Below are positions 9,817 to 18,693 of a stretch of 47,266 bases of DNA, piece by piece. The notes under the pieces are model-generated. The model had not been told where the DNA came from, did not search any database, and was given only the letters and a program-made list of their open reading frames with translations. The position numbers were made by a program, and so were the translations under genes. Position 1 is the stretch's first letter, and every line of letters starts with the position of its first letter. Source of the stretch: Stutzerimonas xanthomarina (lineage in GTDB: Bacteria > Pseudomonadota > Gammaproteobacteria > Pseudomonadales > Pseudomonadaceae); assembly GCF_003935375.1 (NCBI RefSeq), contig NZ_RHQM01000022.1, positions 1 through 47,266 on the forward strand, written 5' to 3'.

Positions 9817-10578
9817 GTGCTGGAAACGCGCGGCCTGACCAAGGAATTCCGCGGCTTCACCGCAGTGGATTCCGTCGATCTGAAGGTCCGTCAGGGTCAC
9901 ATCCATGCGCTTATCGGCCCCAACGGCGCCGGCAAGACCACCGTATTCAATCTGCTCACCAAATTCCTCACGCCCACCCGTGGCGAAATCCTCTATCGCG
10001 GCAAGAACATCACCTCGATGAAGGCCAACGAGATCGCCCGGCTCGGCCTGGTGCGCTCGTTCCAGATTTCCGCAGTATTTGGCCACATGAGCGTGCTGGA
10101 AAACGTGCGTGTAGCGCTGCAGCAGAAGATGGGCAACTCCTTCCATTTCTGGAAATCCGAACGCAGCCTGCGCGAGCTGGACGACCAGGTGATGCAGCTG
10201 CTCGCTGAAGTCGACCTGCAATCCTTCGCCCAGACCCTGGCAGTCGAGCTGCCCTACGGCCGCAAGCGCGCGCTGGAGCTGGCCACCACCCTGGCGCTCG
10301 ACCCCTTCGTGCTGCTGCTCGACGAACCGACCCAGGGCATGGGCAGCGAAGACGTCGACATGGTCGTCGAGCTGGTGCGCAAGGCCGCGGCCAACCGTAC
10401 GGTGCTGATGGTCGAGCACAACCTCAGCGTGGTCAGCCGCCTGTGCGATCGCATCACTGTGCTGGCGCGTGGTTCGGTACTCGCCGAGGGCGACTACGAA
10501 AGCGTTTCGGCCAACCCGCAGGTGCGCGAGGCCTACCTCGGCAGCGAAGCCGCGACACTCGAGGAGGCGCACGCATGA
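9817..10578 (+). CDS. ABC transporter ATP-binding protein, LivG type
   Basis: A 253-residue cytoplasmic ATPase of the branched-chain amino acid (HAAT) family. Walker A GPNGAGKTT is at 34-42 and Walker B FVLLLDEPTQGM at about 164-174. The signature reads LPYGRKRALELA instead of canonical LSGGQ, as in many LivG proteins, which often have LSYG. The start is GTG at 9817 with AAAGGA about 10 nt upstream; no in-frame ATG near the N-terminus fits as well. It overlaps the next ATPase gene by 4 nt (ATGA). First gene of a five-gene transporter operon. Confidence 0.88.
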   Translation: MLETRGLTKEFRGFTAVDSVDLKVRQGHIHALIGPNGAGKTTVFNLLTKFLTPTRGEILYRGKNITSMKANEIARLGLVRSFQISAVFGHMSVLENVRVALQQKMGNSFHFWKSERSLRELDDQVMQLLAEVDLQSFAQTLAVELPYGRKRALELATTLALDPFVLLLDEPTQGMGSEDVDMVVELVRKAAANRTVLMVEHNLSVVSRLCDRITVLARGSVLAEGDYESVSANPQVREAYLGSEAATLEEAHA

Positions 10579-11291
10579 ATCCACCCATGGACCGCGATCA
10601 GCTGCGCGTCAGTGATCTGCATGCCTTTTACGGCGAATCGCACATTCTGCACGGTGTCGATCTGGTGGTCGGCCGCGGCGAGCTGGTGACGCTGCTAGGG
10701 CGCAACGGCGCCGGGCGAACCACCACGCTGCGGGCGATCATGAACATGGTCGGGCGCCGCACCGGCTCCATCGTGGTCAACGGCAACGAAACCATCGGCA
10801 TGCCGGCCCACCAGATTCCGCGGCTGGGCGTCGGCTACTGCCCGGAAGAGCGCGGCATCTTCGCCAGCCTGAGCGTCGAGGAAAACCTGCTGCTGCCGCC
10901 CACGGTACGCAGCGGCGGCATGAGCCTGGACGAGCTCTACGAAATGTTCCCCAACCTCTACGAGCGCCGCTTCAGCCAGGGTACGCGGCTGTCCGGCGGC
11001 GAGCAGCAGATGCTGGCCATGGCGCGCATTCTGCGCACCGGCGCCAACCTGCTGCTGCTCGACGAGATCACCGAAGGCCTGGCGCCGGTCATCGTGCAGA
11101 AGCTCGGCGAGGTGCTGATCAAGCTCAAACAGCGCGGCCTGACCATCGTCCTGGTGGAGCAGAACTTCCGCTTCGCCGCGCCATTGGCCGACCGCCATTA
11201 CGTCATGGAACACGGCCGCATCATCGAAGAGATCGAGGCGGCCGACCTGGATTCGAAGAAGGATTTCCTCAATTCCTGTCTCGGGGTGTAA
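10575..11291 (+). CDS. ABC transporter ATP-binding protein, LivF type
   Basis: A 238-residue second ATPase of the same transporter. The signature LSGGE is at 139-143 and Walker B LLLLDEITEG at about 159-168. Walker A reads GRNGAGRTT (42-50): the invariant lysine is replaced by R48 (codon CGA at 10716-10718). The rest of the protein looks intact, so it is not obviously a pseudogene. The ATG at 10575 overlaps the previous stop codon; an alternative ATG lies at 10587. An 84-nt spacer leads to the binding-protein gene. Confidence 0.87.
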   Translation: MNPPMDRDQLRVSDLHAFYGESHILHGVDLVVGRGELVTLLGRNGAGRTTTLRAIMNMVGRRTGSIVVNGNETIGMPAHQIPRLGVGYCPEERGIFASLSVEENLLLPPTVRSGGMSLDELYEMFPNLYERRFSQGTRLSGGEQQMLAMARILRTGANLLLLDEITEGLAPVIVQKLGEVLIKLKQRGLTIVLVEQNFRFAAPLADRHYVMEHGRIIEEIEAADLDSKKDFLNSCLGV

Positions 11292-11375
11292 GCCCCGGAC
11301 GACTCAGGAAGCAGCAACCGGCCGCAGTGGATGCCGGCCCGAACCACAACAAAAACAATCGAGAGTGGTGAATAC

Positions 11376-12593
11376 ATGAGCTTTTTCCGCAAGAGCGCGA
11401 GCGCCATCCTGGCTTCTTCCCTGATCGCTTCGGCCGCCCAGGCCGAGATCAGCAATGACGAAATCCGCATCGGCTACCTGGCCGATATGTCCGGCACCTA
11501 TCGCGACCTCTCCGGCCCGGGCGGCCTGGAAGCGTTGAAGATGGCGGTGGAGGATTTCGGCGGCAAGGTCGACGGCAAGAAGATCGTTGTCTTCCATGCC
11601 GACGACCTGAACAAACCCGACGTCGGCGCCAATACCGTGCGCCAGTGGATCGACGAGCGCAACGTCGACATGGTGACCGGCATGGTCGCCAGTTCCGTGG
11701 TGCTGGCCGCAAGCAAGGTGGTGGAGCAGGGCGGCAAGCTGGCGCTGATCTCCGGCGCGGCGGCCTCCAGCATCACCAACGAGTTCTGCTCGCCCAACCA
11801 CATCCACTGGACCTACGACACCTACGCGCTGGCCAATGGCACGGCCAAGGCCGTACTCGCCGATGGGGGCAAGAGCTGGTACATCCTCACCGCCGACTAT
11901 GCCTTCGGCCACGCCATGGAAAACGACATCACCAAGGTGGTGGAAGGCGAGGGCGGCAGCGTCGTCGGCAAGGTCCGCCATCCGTTCCCAAGCAACGATT
12001 TCTCTTCCTACATGCTGCAGGCGCAGGGCTCCGGAGCCGAGGTCATCGCTCTGGCCAACGCCGGTGCCGATACGGTCAACTCGCTGAAGACCGCCAGCGA
12101 ATTCGGCGTCACCCAGTCCGGGCAGAAGCTCGCCGGCATGGTGGTGTTCCTCAACGACATCCATGCCATGGGCCTGGACGTGACCCAGGGCCTGATGCTG
12201 ACCACCGGCTGGTACTGGGACATGAACGATGACACCCGCGCCTGGGCCAAGCGCTACTACGAGCGCACCAAGCGCATGCCGGGCATGGTGCACGCCGGCA
12301 TCTATTCGACCACTACGCATTATCTGAACGCGGTAAAGGCCGCCGGCACCGACGAGACGGTCGCGGTACGTGCGCAGATGGCCAAGACGCCGGTCAACGA
12401 CATGTTCGCCAAGGATGGCCGTATCCGTGAGGACGGCCGCATGGTGCATGACATGTATCTGGTGCAGGTCAAGACGCCGGCCGAATCCAGCGGTGAGTGG
12501 GACCTCTACAAGATCGTTAGCACCATCCCTGGAGAGCAGGCCTACCGGCCGATCGCCGAAACCCAGTGCACCAAGCTGGTCGCCAAAGAGTAA
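11376..12593 (+). CDS. ABC transporter periplasmic substrate-binding protein, HAAT family
   Basis: A 405-residue type-I periplasmic binding protein. The first 24 residues (FFRKSASAILASSLIASAAQA) form a signal peptide with an AQA cleavage site. The mature protein begins EISNDEIRIGYLADMSGTY, typical of the family's first ligand-binding strand. Later segments such as MVTGMVASSVVLAAS, LTADYAFGHAMEND and HAGIYSTTTHYLNAV fit Peripla_BP_6-type proteins that bind amino acids, amides or carboxylates including aromatic and aliphatic acids. The ligand is not readable. The start at 11376 is preferred to the ATG at 11331 because the signal peptide begins there. Its mid-operon position, between ATPases and permeases, is unusual for liv operons. 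Confidence 0.87.
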   Translation: MSFFRKSASAILASSLIASAAQAEISNDEIRIGYLADMSGTYRDLSGPGGLEALKMAVEDFGGKVDGKKIVVFHADDLNKPDVGANTVRQWIDERNVDMVTGMVASSVVLAASKVVEQGGKLALISGAAASSITNEFCSPNHIHWTYDTYALANGTAKAVLADGGKSWYILTADYAFGHAMENDITKVVEGEGGSVVGKVRHPFPSNDFSSYMLQAQGSGAEVIALANAGADTVNSLKTASEFGVTQSGQKLAGMVVFLNDIHAMGLDVTQGLMLTTGWYWDMNDDTRAWAKRYYERTKRMPGMVHAGIYSTTTHYLNAVKAAGTDETVAVRAQMAKTPVNDMFAKDGRIREDGRMVHDMYLVQVKTPAESSGEWDLYKIVSTIPGEQAYRPIAETQCTKLVAKE

Positions 12594-12662
12594 ACGGCTA
12601 GGCCGCGCCATCACCCGGTCGGTAACGGCCGGGTGCCACGGACTTCCTTTGGGTGATGAACC

Positions 12663-13550
12663 ATGACTCTCCTATTCGGCGTACCCCTGAGCGTACTGCT
12701 CGGGCAGTTGCTGCTCGGTCTTATCAACGGGGCGTTCTACGCACTGCTGAGCCTGGGCCTGGCGATCATCTTCGGCCTGCTGCGCATCATCAACTTCGCC
12801 CATGGTGCGCAGTACATGCTGGGCGCCTTCGTGGCCTTCCTCGGGCTGAACTATCTGGGTGTGAGCTACTGGTTCGCGCTGGTGCTGGCGCCGTTAGTGG
12901 TGGGTTGCCTGGGCATGGCCATCGAGCGCGGCCTGCTGCGGCGCATTGCCGGTGAGGATCACCTTTACGGATTGCTGCTGACCTTCGGCCTGGCGCTGAT
13001 CGTCGAGGGCAGCTTCGTCAAGCTGTTCGGCGTGTCCGGCTCGTCCTATCCAATGCCGGAGTTGCTGCGTGGCGGCTTCAATCTCGGCTTCATGTTTCTG
13101 CCGACCTACCGCGCCTGGGTGATCGTCGCCGCGCTGGTGGTGTGCCTGGCGACCTGGTACGTCATCGAACGCACCCGCCTGGGTTCCTATCTGCGCGCCG
13201 GCACCGAGAACCCGAAACTGATGCAGGGCTTCGGCATCAACGTGCCGCTGCTGGTGACCCTGACCTACGGCTACGGTGTGGCTCTGGCGGCCTTCGCCGG
13301 CGTGCTGGCTGCGCCGATCTACGCGGTGACGCCGGGCATGGGCTCGAACCTGCTGATCGTGGTGTTCGCCGTGGTGGTGATCGGCGGCATGGGCTCGATC
13401 CTCGGCGCCATCATCACCGGCATCGCCATGGGTCTGATCGAGGGGCTGACCAAGGTGTTCTATCCGGAAGCGGCCAACACCGTGGTGTTCCTGGTCATGG
13501 TGGCGGTGTTGCTGATTCGTCCTGCGGGACTCTTTGGTAAGGAGGCATGA
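12663..13550 (+). CDS. ABC transporter permease, LivH type
   Basis: A 295-residue inner-membrane permease with about eight hydrophobic segments. Family features include LGLINGAFYALLSLGLAIIF near the N-terminus, INFAHGAQYMLGAF (about 42-55) and the cytoplasmic loop GTENPKLMQGFGINV near residue 180, which contacts the ATPase. The C-terminal FLVMVAVLLIRPAGLFG is characteristic of LivH. The Shine-Dalgarno is weak (GGGTGATG). It follows the binding-protein gene by 69 nt and overlaps or abuts the next permease gene. It forms the translocation channel with the LivM-type partner. Confidence 0.88.
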   Translation: MTLLFGVPLSVLLGQLLLGLINGAFYALLSLGLAIIFGLLRIINFAHGAQYMLGAFVAFLGLNYLGVSYWFALVLAPLVVGCLGMAIERGLLRRIAGEDHLYGLLLTFGLALIVEGSFVKLFGVSGSSYPMPELLRGGFNLGFMFLPTYRAWVIVAALVVCLATWYVIERTRLGSYLRAGTENPKLMQGFGINVPLLVTLTYGYGVALAAFAGVLAAPIYAVTPGMGSNLLIVVFAVVVIGGMGSILGAIITGIAMGLIEGLTKVFYPEAANTVVFLVMVAVLLIRPAGLFGKEA

Positions 13551-13552
13551 GC

Positions 13553-14560
13553 ATGACGAATCCGGCAAACGTGCAGGCCGCATCGCTGCGGCAGGCCAGT
13601 GTGGTACGCGAGCGCAGGCACGCGGCCGCGCGGCGGCAGAAGATTTTCTATGCGGTGTTGCTGGTGATCGCGCTGTTGGCGCCGCTGGCGGTGTATCCGG
13701 TGTTCCTGATGAAGCTGCTGTGCTTCGCCCTGTTCGCCTGCGCCTTCAACCTGCTGCTCGGCTACGCGGGGCTGCTGTCCTTCGGCCATGCGGCGTTCTT
13801 CGCCACCGGCGGCTACATCACCGGCTACATGCTGAGCAGCTACAGTGGGCTCAGTACCGAGCTGGGGATACTCGCCGGCACGCTGGCCTCGACGGTGCTC
13901 GGTGCGCTGTTCGGCATGCTGGCGATCCGCAGGCAGGGCATCTACTTCGCGATGATCACCCTGGCGCTGGCGCAGTTGGTGTTCTTCGTCTTCGTTCAGG
14001 CGCCGTTCACCGGCGGCGAGAACGGGTTGCAGGGCGTGCCGCGCGGGCACCTGTTCGGCCTTGTCGACATGAAGAACAACATGGCCATGTACTACTTCGT
14101 GCTGGCGGTGTTCGTCATTGGCTTCGCCATCATCCAGCGCACCATCCACTCGCCCTACGGGCAGGTGCTCAAGGCCATCCGCGAGAACGAGCCGCGGGCG
14201 GTGTCGCTCGGCTACAACGTCGATCGGCACAAGCTGCTGGCGTTCGTCATCTCCGCGGCGCTTGCCGGCCTGGCTGGCGCAACCAAGACCGTGGTGTTTC
14301 AGCTGGCCTCGCTGACCGACGCGCACTGGCACATGTCCGGCGAGGTCATCCTGATGACCCTGCTTGGCGGCGTCGGCACCATCCTCGGGCCGCTGGTCGG
14401 CGCCACCGTGGTGGTGACGCTACAAAGCTCGCTGTCCAATGGCCCGCTGGGGGAGTGGGTGCATGTGATCCTCGGGGTGATCTTCGTGCTCTGCGTGCTG
14501 CTGTTCCGCTCCGGCATCGTCGGCTGGCTGGAACGGCTGGTGAAGCGCAACTTCAAGTAG
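13553..14560 (+). CDS. ABC transporter permease, LivM type
   Basis: A 335-residue inner-membrane permease. An Arg-rich N-terminus is followed by multiple membrane segments, with the family motifs LLLGYAGLLSFGHAAFFA and the ATPase-contact loop LKAIRENEPRAVSLGYN. Two starts are possible: ATG 13547, which overlaps the livH-type stop as ATGA, and ATG 13553. AGGAGG at 13540-13545 is only 1 nt from the first but 7 nt from the second, so 13553 is chosen. Last gene of the operon; a strong hairpin follows 10 nt later. Confidence 0.87.
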   Translation: MTNPANVQAASLRQASVVRERRHAAARRQKIFYAVLLVIALLAPLAVYPVFLMKLLCFALFACAFNLLLGYAGLLSFGHAAFFATGGYITGYMLSSYSGLSTELGILAGTLASTVLGALFGMLAIRRQGIYFAMITLALAQLVFFVFVQAPFTGGENGLQGVPRGHLFGLVDMKNNMAMYYFVLAVFVIGFAIIQRTIHSPYGQVLKAIRENEPRAVSLGYNVDRHKLLAFVISAALAGLAGATKTVVFQLASLTDAHWHMSGEVILMTLLGGVGTILGPLVGATVVVTLQSSLSNGPLGEWVHVILGVIFVLCVLLFRSGIVGWLERLVKRNFK

Positions 14561-14570
14561 CGATCCGATG

Positions 14571-14602
14571 CGGGACCGTCCAGATTGCGCCGGACGGTCC
14601 CG
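14571..14602 (+). terminator. Hairpin after the ABC-transporter operon
   Basis: CGGGACCGTCC-10 nt-GGACGGTCCCG is an 11-bp perfect stem, 10 nt after the last permease stop. No T-tract follows, so it may attenuate or protect the message rather than act as a classical intrinsic terminator. Confidence 0.5.
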
Positions 14603-14667
14603 CCATCGGCGAACCCGCTGCAGGGATACGTGCCTAACGTCCCAGGCCCCTTTCAGAGGACAGAGCC

Positions 14668-14865
14668 ATGCCTGGCGCCGAACCCCAAATGCAGCCGCAA
14701 CCCACCTGGCCCTGGCGAGCCGACGAATCGCCCCTCAACGACCTCGACGACGCCGAGAGCGATACCGAGTTCGAAGGCCCGGACGAGCTGCCGGAAGAAG
14801 TGCTCGAACAACTCGAGAAGGTCGCTCCGCCGCCGGATCCGATGCCCGACCCTGGTCCGCTTTAA
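14668..14865 (+). CDS. Small acidic proline-rich protein of unknown function
   Basis: A 65-residue reading frame with a good Shine-Dalgarno (AGAGGA, 8 nt before the ATG) and a bidirectional terminator 28 nt after its stop, both supporting a real gene. The product is very acidic (DDLDDAESDTEFEGPDELPEE) with proline-rich ends (PPPDPMPDPGPL), no signal peptide and no membrane segment. It is probably disordered. I recognise no family. It lies between the transporter operon and convergent ychF. Confidence 0.55.
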   Translation: MPGAEPQMQPQPTWPWRADESPLNDLDDAESDTEFEGPDELPEEVLEQLEKVAPPPDPMPDPGPL

Positions 14866-14892
14866 CGGATTGCACTCCCTTCGATAGAAGCT

Positions 14893-14920
14893 AAAAGGCC
14901 CCGACGAGTCGGGGCCTTTT
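14893..14920. terminator. Bidirectional terminator between the small acidic ORF and ychF
   Basis: AAAAGGCCCCGA-CGAG-TCGGGGCCTTTT is a 12-bp perfect stem with A/T tracts on both sides, so it can stop both the rightward transcript and the leftward ychF transcript. It lies 18 nt beyond the ychF stop codon. Confidence 0.92.
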
Positions 14921-14938
14921 GCCGAGTACCTGAAGGAC

Positions 14939-16039
14939 TCAGACGTTAAAGCGGAAGTGCATGACATCACCGTCCTTGACGATGTATTCCTTGCCTTCCA
15001 GGCGCCATTTGCCAGCTTCCTTGGCGCCGGCTTCGCCCTTGTACTGGATGAAGTCGTCATACGCGATGACTTCAGCGCGGATGAAGCCTTTCTCGAAATC
15101 GGTGTGGATCACCGCGGCCGCCTGCGGAGCGGTCGCACCGATTCTGACGGTCCAGGCGCGGACTTCCTTCACCCCGGCGGTGAAGTAGGTCTGCAGGTTG
15201 AGCAGCTCGTAACCGGCGCGGATCACACGGTTCAGACCTGGTTCTTCCATACCCATGGTTTCGAGGAACATCTGCATCTCTTCCAGATCGTCCAGCTCGG
15301 CGATCTCGGCTTCGATCTTGTTGCACACCGGCACGACGATGGCGCCTTCTTCCTCGGCGATGGCGTTGACCACGTCCAGGAGCGGGTTGTTCTCGAAGCC
15401 ATCCTCGGCGACGTTGGCGATGTACATCACCGGCTTGGTGGTCAGCAGGTGGAAGGTCTTGGCCAGGCGCTTTTCCTCGTCACTGAAGCTCTTCAGCAGG
15501 CTGCGTGCCGGCTTGCCTTCGGTGAGGTGCGGGATCAGCTTCTCCAGCAGCCCCTTCTGTGCGACCGCTTCCTTGTCGCCGCCCTTGGCGGTACGGGCGA
15601 CGCGCTGCAGCTGCTTCTCGCAGCTGTCGAGGTCGGCCATGATCAGTTCGAGGTCGATGATCTCGATGTCACGTTTGGGGTCCACGCTGTTGGCGACGTG
15701 GATGACGTTCTCGTCTTCGAAGCAGCGCACCACATGGGCGATGGCGTCGGTTTCGCGGATGTTGGCGAGGAATTTGTTGCCCAGGCCTTCGCCCTTCGAA
15801 GCGCCGGCGACCAGGCCGGCGATGTCGACGAACTCCATGGTGGTCGGGATCACCCGCTCCGGCTTGACGATCGCCGCCAGCGCGTCGAGGCGCGGATCGG
15901 GCATCGGCACGATGCCGCTGTTCGGCTCGATGGTGCAGAAGGGAAAGTTCTCAGCCGCGATGCCGGATTTGGTCAGGGCGTTGAACAGGGTGGACTTGCC
16001 GACGTTGGGCAGACCGACGATGCCGCAGTTGAATCCCAT
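14939..16039 (-). CDS. ychF: Ribosome-binding ATPase YchF
   Basis: A 366-residue Obg-family P-loop protein that binds ATP rather than GTP and associates with ribosomes; in E. coli it is linked to the oxidative stress response. The G1 motif [14 protein letters not shown] is at about 8-21, with [10 protein letters not shown] following. The G4 motif is ANVAEDG (NxxE), the change that gives YchF its ATP preference. The C-terminal TGS domain ends [12 protein letters not shown]. Length is normal. It follows pth by 24 nt; rplY-pth-ychF look like one leftward transcript. Confidence 0.96.
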   Translation of the reverse strand: MGFNCGIVGLPNVGKSTLFNALTKSGIAAENFPFCTIEPNSGIVPMPDPRLDALAAIVKPERVIPTTMEFVDIAGLVAGASKGEGLGNKFLANIRETDAIAHVVRCFEDENVIHVANSVDPKRDIEIIDLELIMADLDSCEKQLQRVARTAKGGDKEAVAQKGLLEKLIPHLTEGKPARSLLKSFSDEEKRLAKTFHLLTTKPVMYIANVAEDGFENNPLLDVVNAIAEEEGAIVVPVCNKIEAEIAELDDLEEMQMFLETMGMEEPGLNRVIRAGYELLNLQTYFTAGVKEVRAWTVRIGATAPQAAAVIHTDFEKGFIRAEVIAYDDFIQYKGEAGAKEAGKWRLEGKEYIVKDGDVMHFRFNV

Positions 16040-16063
16040 GGTGATCTTGCCTCGGAGTTAGGT

Positions 16064-16648
16064 TCAGGCCTTCTGGCTGTGCAGGCGCTGCATCGCGCGG
16101 GTCCAGTCGCCGGCCAGGATTTCTGGCACGACATCCAGCGCAAAGTCGATGCTGGCGTCGAGCTTTTCGCGCTCGGTCTGCGGTGCGCGGCCCAGTACGT
16201 AGCCACTGACCAGGCTGGCGTGGCCAGGATGGCCGATACCCAGGCGCAGGCGATGAAAGCCGTTCTGATTGCCGAGCTTGGCGATGATGTCACGCAGCCC
16301 GTTGTGCCCGCCATGACCGCCACCCTGCTTGAGTTTGGCGACGCCCGGGGGCATATCGAGCTCATCATGGGCGACCAGGATGGACTCGGGGGGAATTCGG
16401 AAAAAGCCGGCCAATGCCGCCACCGCCTGACCGCTGCGGTTCATGTAGGTAGTGGGGATAAGCAGGCGGATGTCTTCACCCTGATGGCTGAACTTGCCGA
16501 CCAGGCCAAAGTACTTGCGATCGTTGCTGAGCGAGACGCCTTCACGGGCAGCCAGACGCTCAACGAAAAGAGCCCCCGCGTTGTGCCGGGTCTGGTCGTA
16601 TTCAGGGCCTGGGTTTCCCAGGCCGACGATCAGTTTTACGGCAGTCAC
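16064..16648 (-). CDS. pth: Peptidyl-tRNA hydrolase
   Basis: A 194-residue cytosolic esterase that frees tRNA from peptidyl-tRNAs dropped by ribosomes. Conserved motifs are [17 protein letters not shown] with the catalytic H22 and N12, [10 protein letters not shown], and [20 protein letters not shown], which contains the catalytic aspartate. The start codon is GTG at 16648 with GAGG about 8 nt upstream. Length is typical. It lies between rplY and ychF, as I recall in other pseudomonads. Confidence 0.96.
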   Translation of the reverse strand: MTAVKLIVGLGNPGPEYDQTRHNAGALFVERLAAREGVSLSNDRKYFGLVGKFSHQGEDIRLLIPTTYMNRSGQAVAALAGFFRIPPESILVAHDELDMPPGVAKLKQGGGHGGHNGLRDIIAKLGNQNGFHRLRLGIGHPGHASLVSGYVLGRAPQTEREKLDASIDFALDVVPEILAGDWTRAMQRLHSQKA

Positions 16649-16681
16649 GACGGGGGCCTCTTCTTCGACTATGCGAGTGAA

Positions 16682-17299
16682 TTACTCGGCAGCGTCTTCT
16701 TCTTTCGGAGCGTCTTCCTTGCTCACGCGCGGAGCGTGAACGTTGGCTACCGGCAGGTCGCTGCCGTGGGCCAGGGCGACCAGCTCAACGCCTTTCGGCA
16801 GCTTGATGTCGGTCATGTGCAGAACCTGGCCGACTTCGACGTTGATCATGTCGACTTCGATGAATTCCGGCAGGTCTTGCGGCAGGCAGGAAACTTCGAC
16901 TTCGTTCAGGTTGTGCAGGATTTCGCCGCCTTGCTTCTTCACGCCCACGGAGGTTTCCTGGTTGATGAAGTGCAGGGGAACGGTTGCGGTCAGCTTGTGG
17001 CCGGCAACGACGCGAACGAAGTCAGCGTGCAGGACAAAGCTCTTGGCCGGATGGCGCTGCAGTGCCTTGATCAGAACGGATTCGTTCTGGCCGTCGACGT
17101 TCAGGTTCAGAACGTGGCTGAAGGAGGCTTCGTTCTCCAGCAGCTTGGCGAAGTCCTTGGCCAGGATGCTGATGGACTGCGGGGCCTTGTCGCCACCGTA
17201 GATGACGGCCGGAACCAGGGCGGCGTTACGACGCAGGCGGCGGCTCGCACCTTTCCCCAGGTCGGAACGCACTTGGGCATTCAGAGTGAAATCGTTCAT
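16682..17299 (-). CDS. rplY: 50S ribosomal protein L25 (CTC-type, long form)
   Basis: A 205-residue protein of the 5S rRNA-binding L25/TL5/CTC family. The N-terminal L25 domain carries [23 protein letters not shown] and the C-terminal TL5 domain [18 protein letters not shown]. The long form is usual in Pseudomonas; the E. coli protein has only the first domain. The acidic tail ([11 protein letters not shown]) is typical. GGAGAA lies 7 nt before the ATG. First gene of rplY-pth-ychF, separated from prs by a terminator. Confidence 0.95.
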   Translation of the reverse strand: MNDFTLNAQVRSDLGKGASRRLRRNAALVPAVIYGGDKAPQSISILAKDFAKLLENEASFSHVLNLNVDGQNESVLIKALQRHPAKSFVLHADFVRVVAGHKLTATVPLHFINQETSVGVKKQGGEILHNLNEVEVSCLPQDLPEFIEVDMINVEVGQVLHMTDIKLPKGVELVALAHGSDLPVANVHAPRVSKEDAPKEEDAAE

Positions 17300-17360
17300 G
17301 GTAATTCTCCAGTAGCAACATTACCTGTCGCGCTTGCGACCAGCGCTCGGGCTGTTGGGC

Positions 17361-17384
17361 AAAAAGCCCCGCACGAGGCGGGGC
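17361..17384 (-). terminator. Rho-independent terminator after prs
   Basis: On the minus strand this reads GCCCCGC-CTCGT-GCGGGGC followed by TTTTT. It lies 36 nt beyond the prs stop codon and separates prs from rplY. Confidence 0.9.
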
Positions 17385-17419
17385 ACATTACGTTCAGTGC
17401 GATTCGCGAAGCTTTTCGC

Positions 17420-18361
17420 TTAGCGGAACATCGCGCTGATCGATTCGGCATTGCTGATGCGGCGAACCGCTTCAGCCACCACTGGCGCGATGTCCAGTTG
17501 GCGAATTCGGGTGCAGGACTGTGCGGCAGCCGACAGCGGGATGGTGTTGGTCACCACCAGCTCGTCGAGCACGGAGCCTTCGATGTTCTCGATGGCGCGG
17601 CCGGACAGGATCGGGTGCGTGCAGTAGGCGTAGACCTTGGCGGCGCCATGATCCTTCAGCGCCTTGGCTGCATGGCACAGGGTGCCGGCGGTATCGACCA
17701 TGTCATCGACGAGGATGCAGGTACGGCCTTCGATATCACCGATGATGTGCATCACTTCGGACTGGTTGGCTTTCGGCCGACGCTTGTCGATGATCGCCAG
17801 GTCGACGCCGAGGGATTTGGCCACCGCACGGGCGCGGACCACACCACCGATGTCCGGGGAGACGATCATCAGGTTCTCGAAGCGCTGAGCCTGGATGTCG
17901 TCGACCAGGACCGGCGAGCCGTAGATGTTGTCCACCGGCATGTCGAAGAAGCCCTGGATCTGGTCGGCGTGCAGGTCAACGGTCAGCACACGGTTGACGC
18001 CAACGACGTCGAGCATGTCGGCCACGACCTTGGCGCTGATCGGTACACGGGCAGAGCGCGGACGACGATCCTGGCGGGCATAACCGAAGTAGGGGATCAC
18101 TGCGGTGATGCGCGACGCCGAGGAGCGGCGGAAGGCGTCGGCCAGTACCACCAGTTCCATCAGGTTGTCGTTGGTCGGAGCGCAGGTCGGCTGGATCAGA
18201 AATACGTCCTTGCCGCGAACGTTCTCGTTGATCTCGACACTGATTTCGCCGTCGGAGAACTTTCCGACGTAGGCATCACCGAGGGGGATATGCAGCTGAC
18301 GTACGACACGCCGGGCCAGGTCGGGGTTGGCGTTCCCCGTGAAGACCATCATCTTGGACAC
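17420..18361 (-). CDS. prs: Ribose-phosphate pyrophosphokinase
   Basis: A 313-residue enzyme making PRPP from ribose 5-phosphate and ATP for nucleotide, histidine and tryptophan synthesis. Visible motifs are [13 protein letters not shown] at the N-terminus, [15 protein letters not shown], the ATP-binding [18 protein letters not shown] segment and the PRPP motif [18 protein letters not shown]. The GTG at 18361 gives the family length of 313; the ATG at 18409 adds 16 unconserved residues. It lies downstream of three tRNA-Gln genes on the same strand. Its product supplies PRPP to the upp and hpt enzymes encoded elsewhere in the window. Confidence 0.96.
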   Translation of the reverse strand: MSKMMVFTGNANPDLARRVVRQLHIPLGDAYVGKFSDGEISVEINENVRGKDVFLIQPTCAPTNDNLMELVVLADAFRRSSASRITAVIPYFGYARQDRRPRSARVPISAKVVADMLDVVGVNRVLTVDLHADQIQGFFDMPVDNIYGSPVLVDDIQAQRFENLMIVSPDIGGVVRARAVAKSLGVDLAIIDKRRPKANQSEVMHIIGDIEGRTCILVDDMVDTAGTLCHAAKALKDHGAAKVYAYCTHPILSGRAIENIEGSVLDELVVTNTIPLSAAAQSCTRIRQLDIAPVVAEAVRRISNAESISAMFR

Positions 18362-18439
18362 GCGCAGTACCTGCCTGAGGGTGGGTCCGATGAATAAAAA
18401 GCTGTTCAAAAGGCGAGCTTCTGAACAGCTTCAAGTGTA

Positions 18440-18514
18440 TGGCAGGGGCGGCTGGATTCGAACCAACGCATGCCAGGATCAAAACCTGGTGCCTTACCGC
18501 TTGGCGACGCCCCT
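18440..18514 (-). tRNA. tRNA-Gln (anticodon TTG), copy 3 in transcription order
   Basis: A 75-nt tRNA on the minus strand. The 7-bp acceptor is AGGGGCG/CGCCCCT, the anticodon stem CCAGG/CCTGG encloses the loop TTTTGAT (anticodon TTG), the T-loop is GGTTCGAATCC and CCA is encoded at the 3' end. It is identical to the other two copies. It lies 78 nt upstream of prs. Confidence 0.97.
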
Positions 18515-18566
18515 GTAGGGTCAACTTCATTGGTGCTATTGCAGTCGTACGAACCTTGGGAGGTTA

Positions 18567-18641
18567 TGGCAGGGGCGGCTGGATTCGAACCAACGCATGC
18601 CAGGATCAAAACCTGGTGCCTTACCGCTTGGCGACGCCCCT
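18567..18641 (-). tRNA. tRNA-Gln (anticodon TTG), copy 2
   Basis: Identical in sequence to the flanking copies, with encoded CCA. It sits at exactly 127-bp spacing from both neighbours, separated by identical 52-nt spacers. Confidence 0.97.
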
Positions 18642-18693
18642 GTAGGGTCAACTTCATTGGTGCTATTGCAGTCGTACGAACCTTGGGAGGTTA

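Noticed and set aside
14957..18397. 1146-residue plus-strand open frame spanning ychF, pth, rplY and prs
   Set aside because: It runs antisense through four well-identified genes with their own starts, ribosome sites and terminators. Long antisense frames are expected at this GC content.
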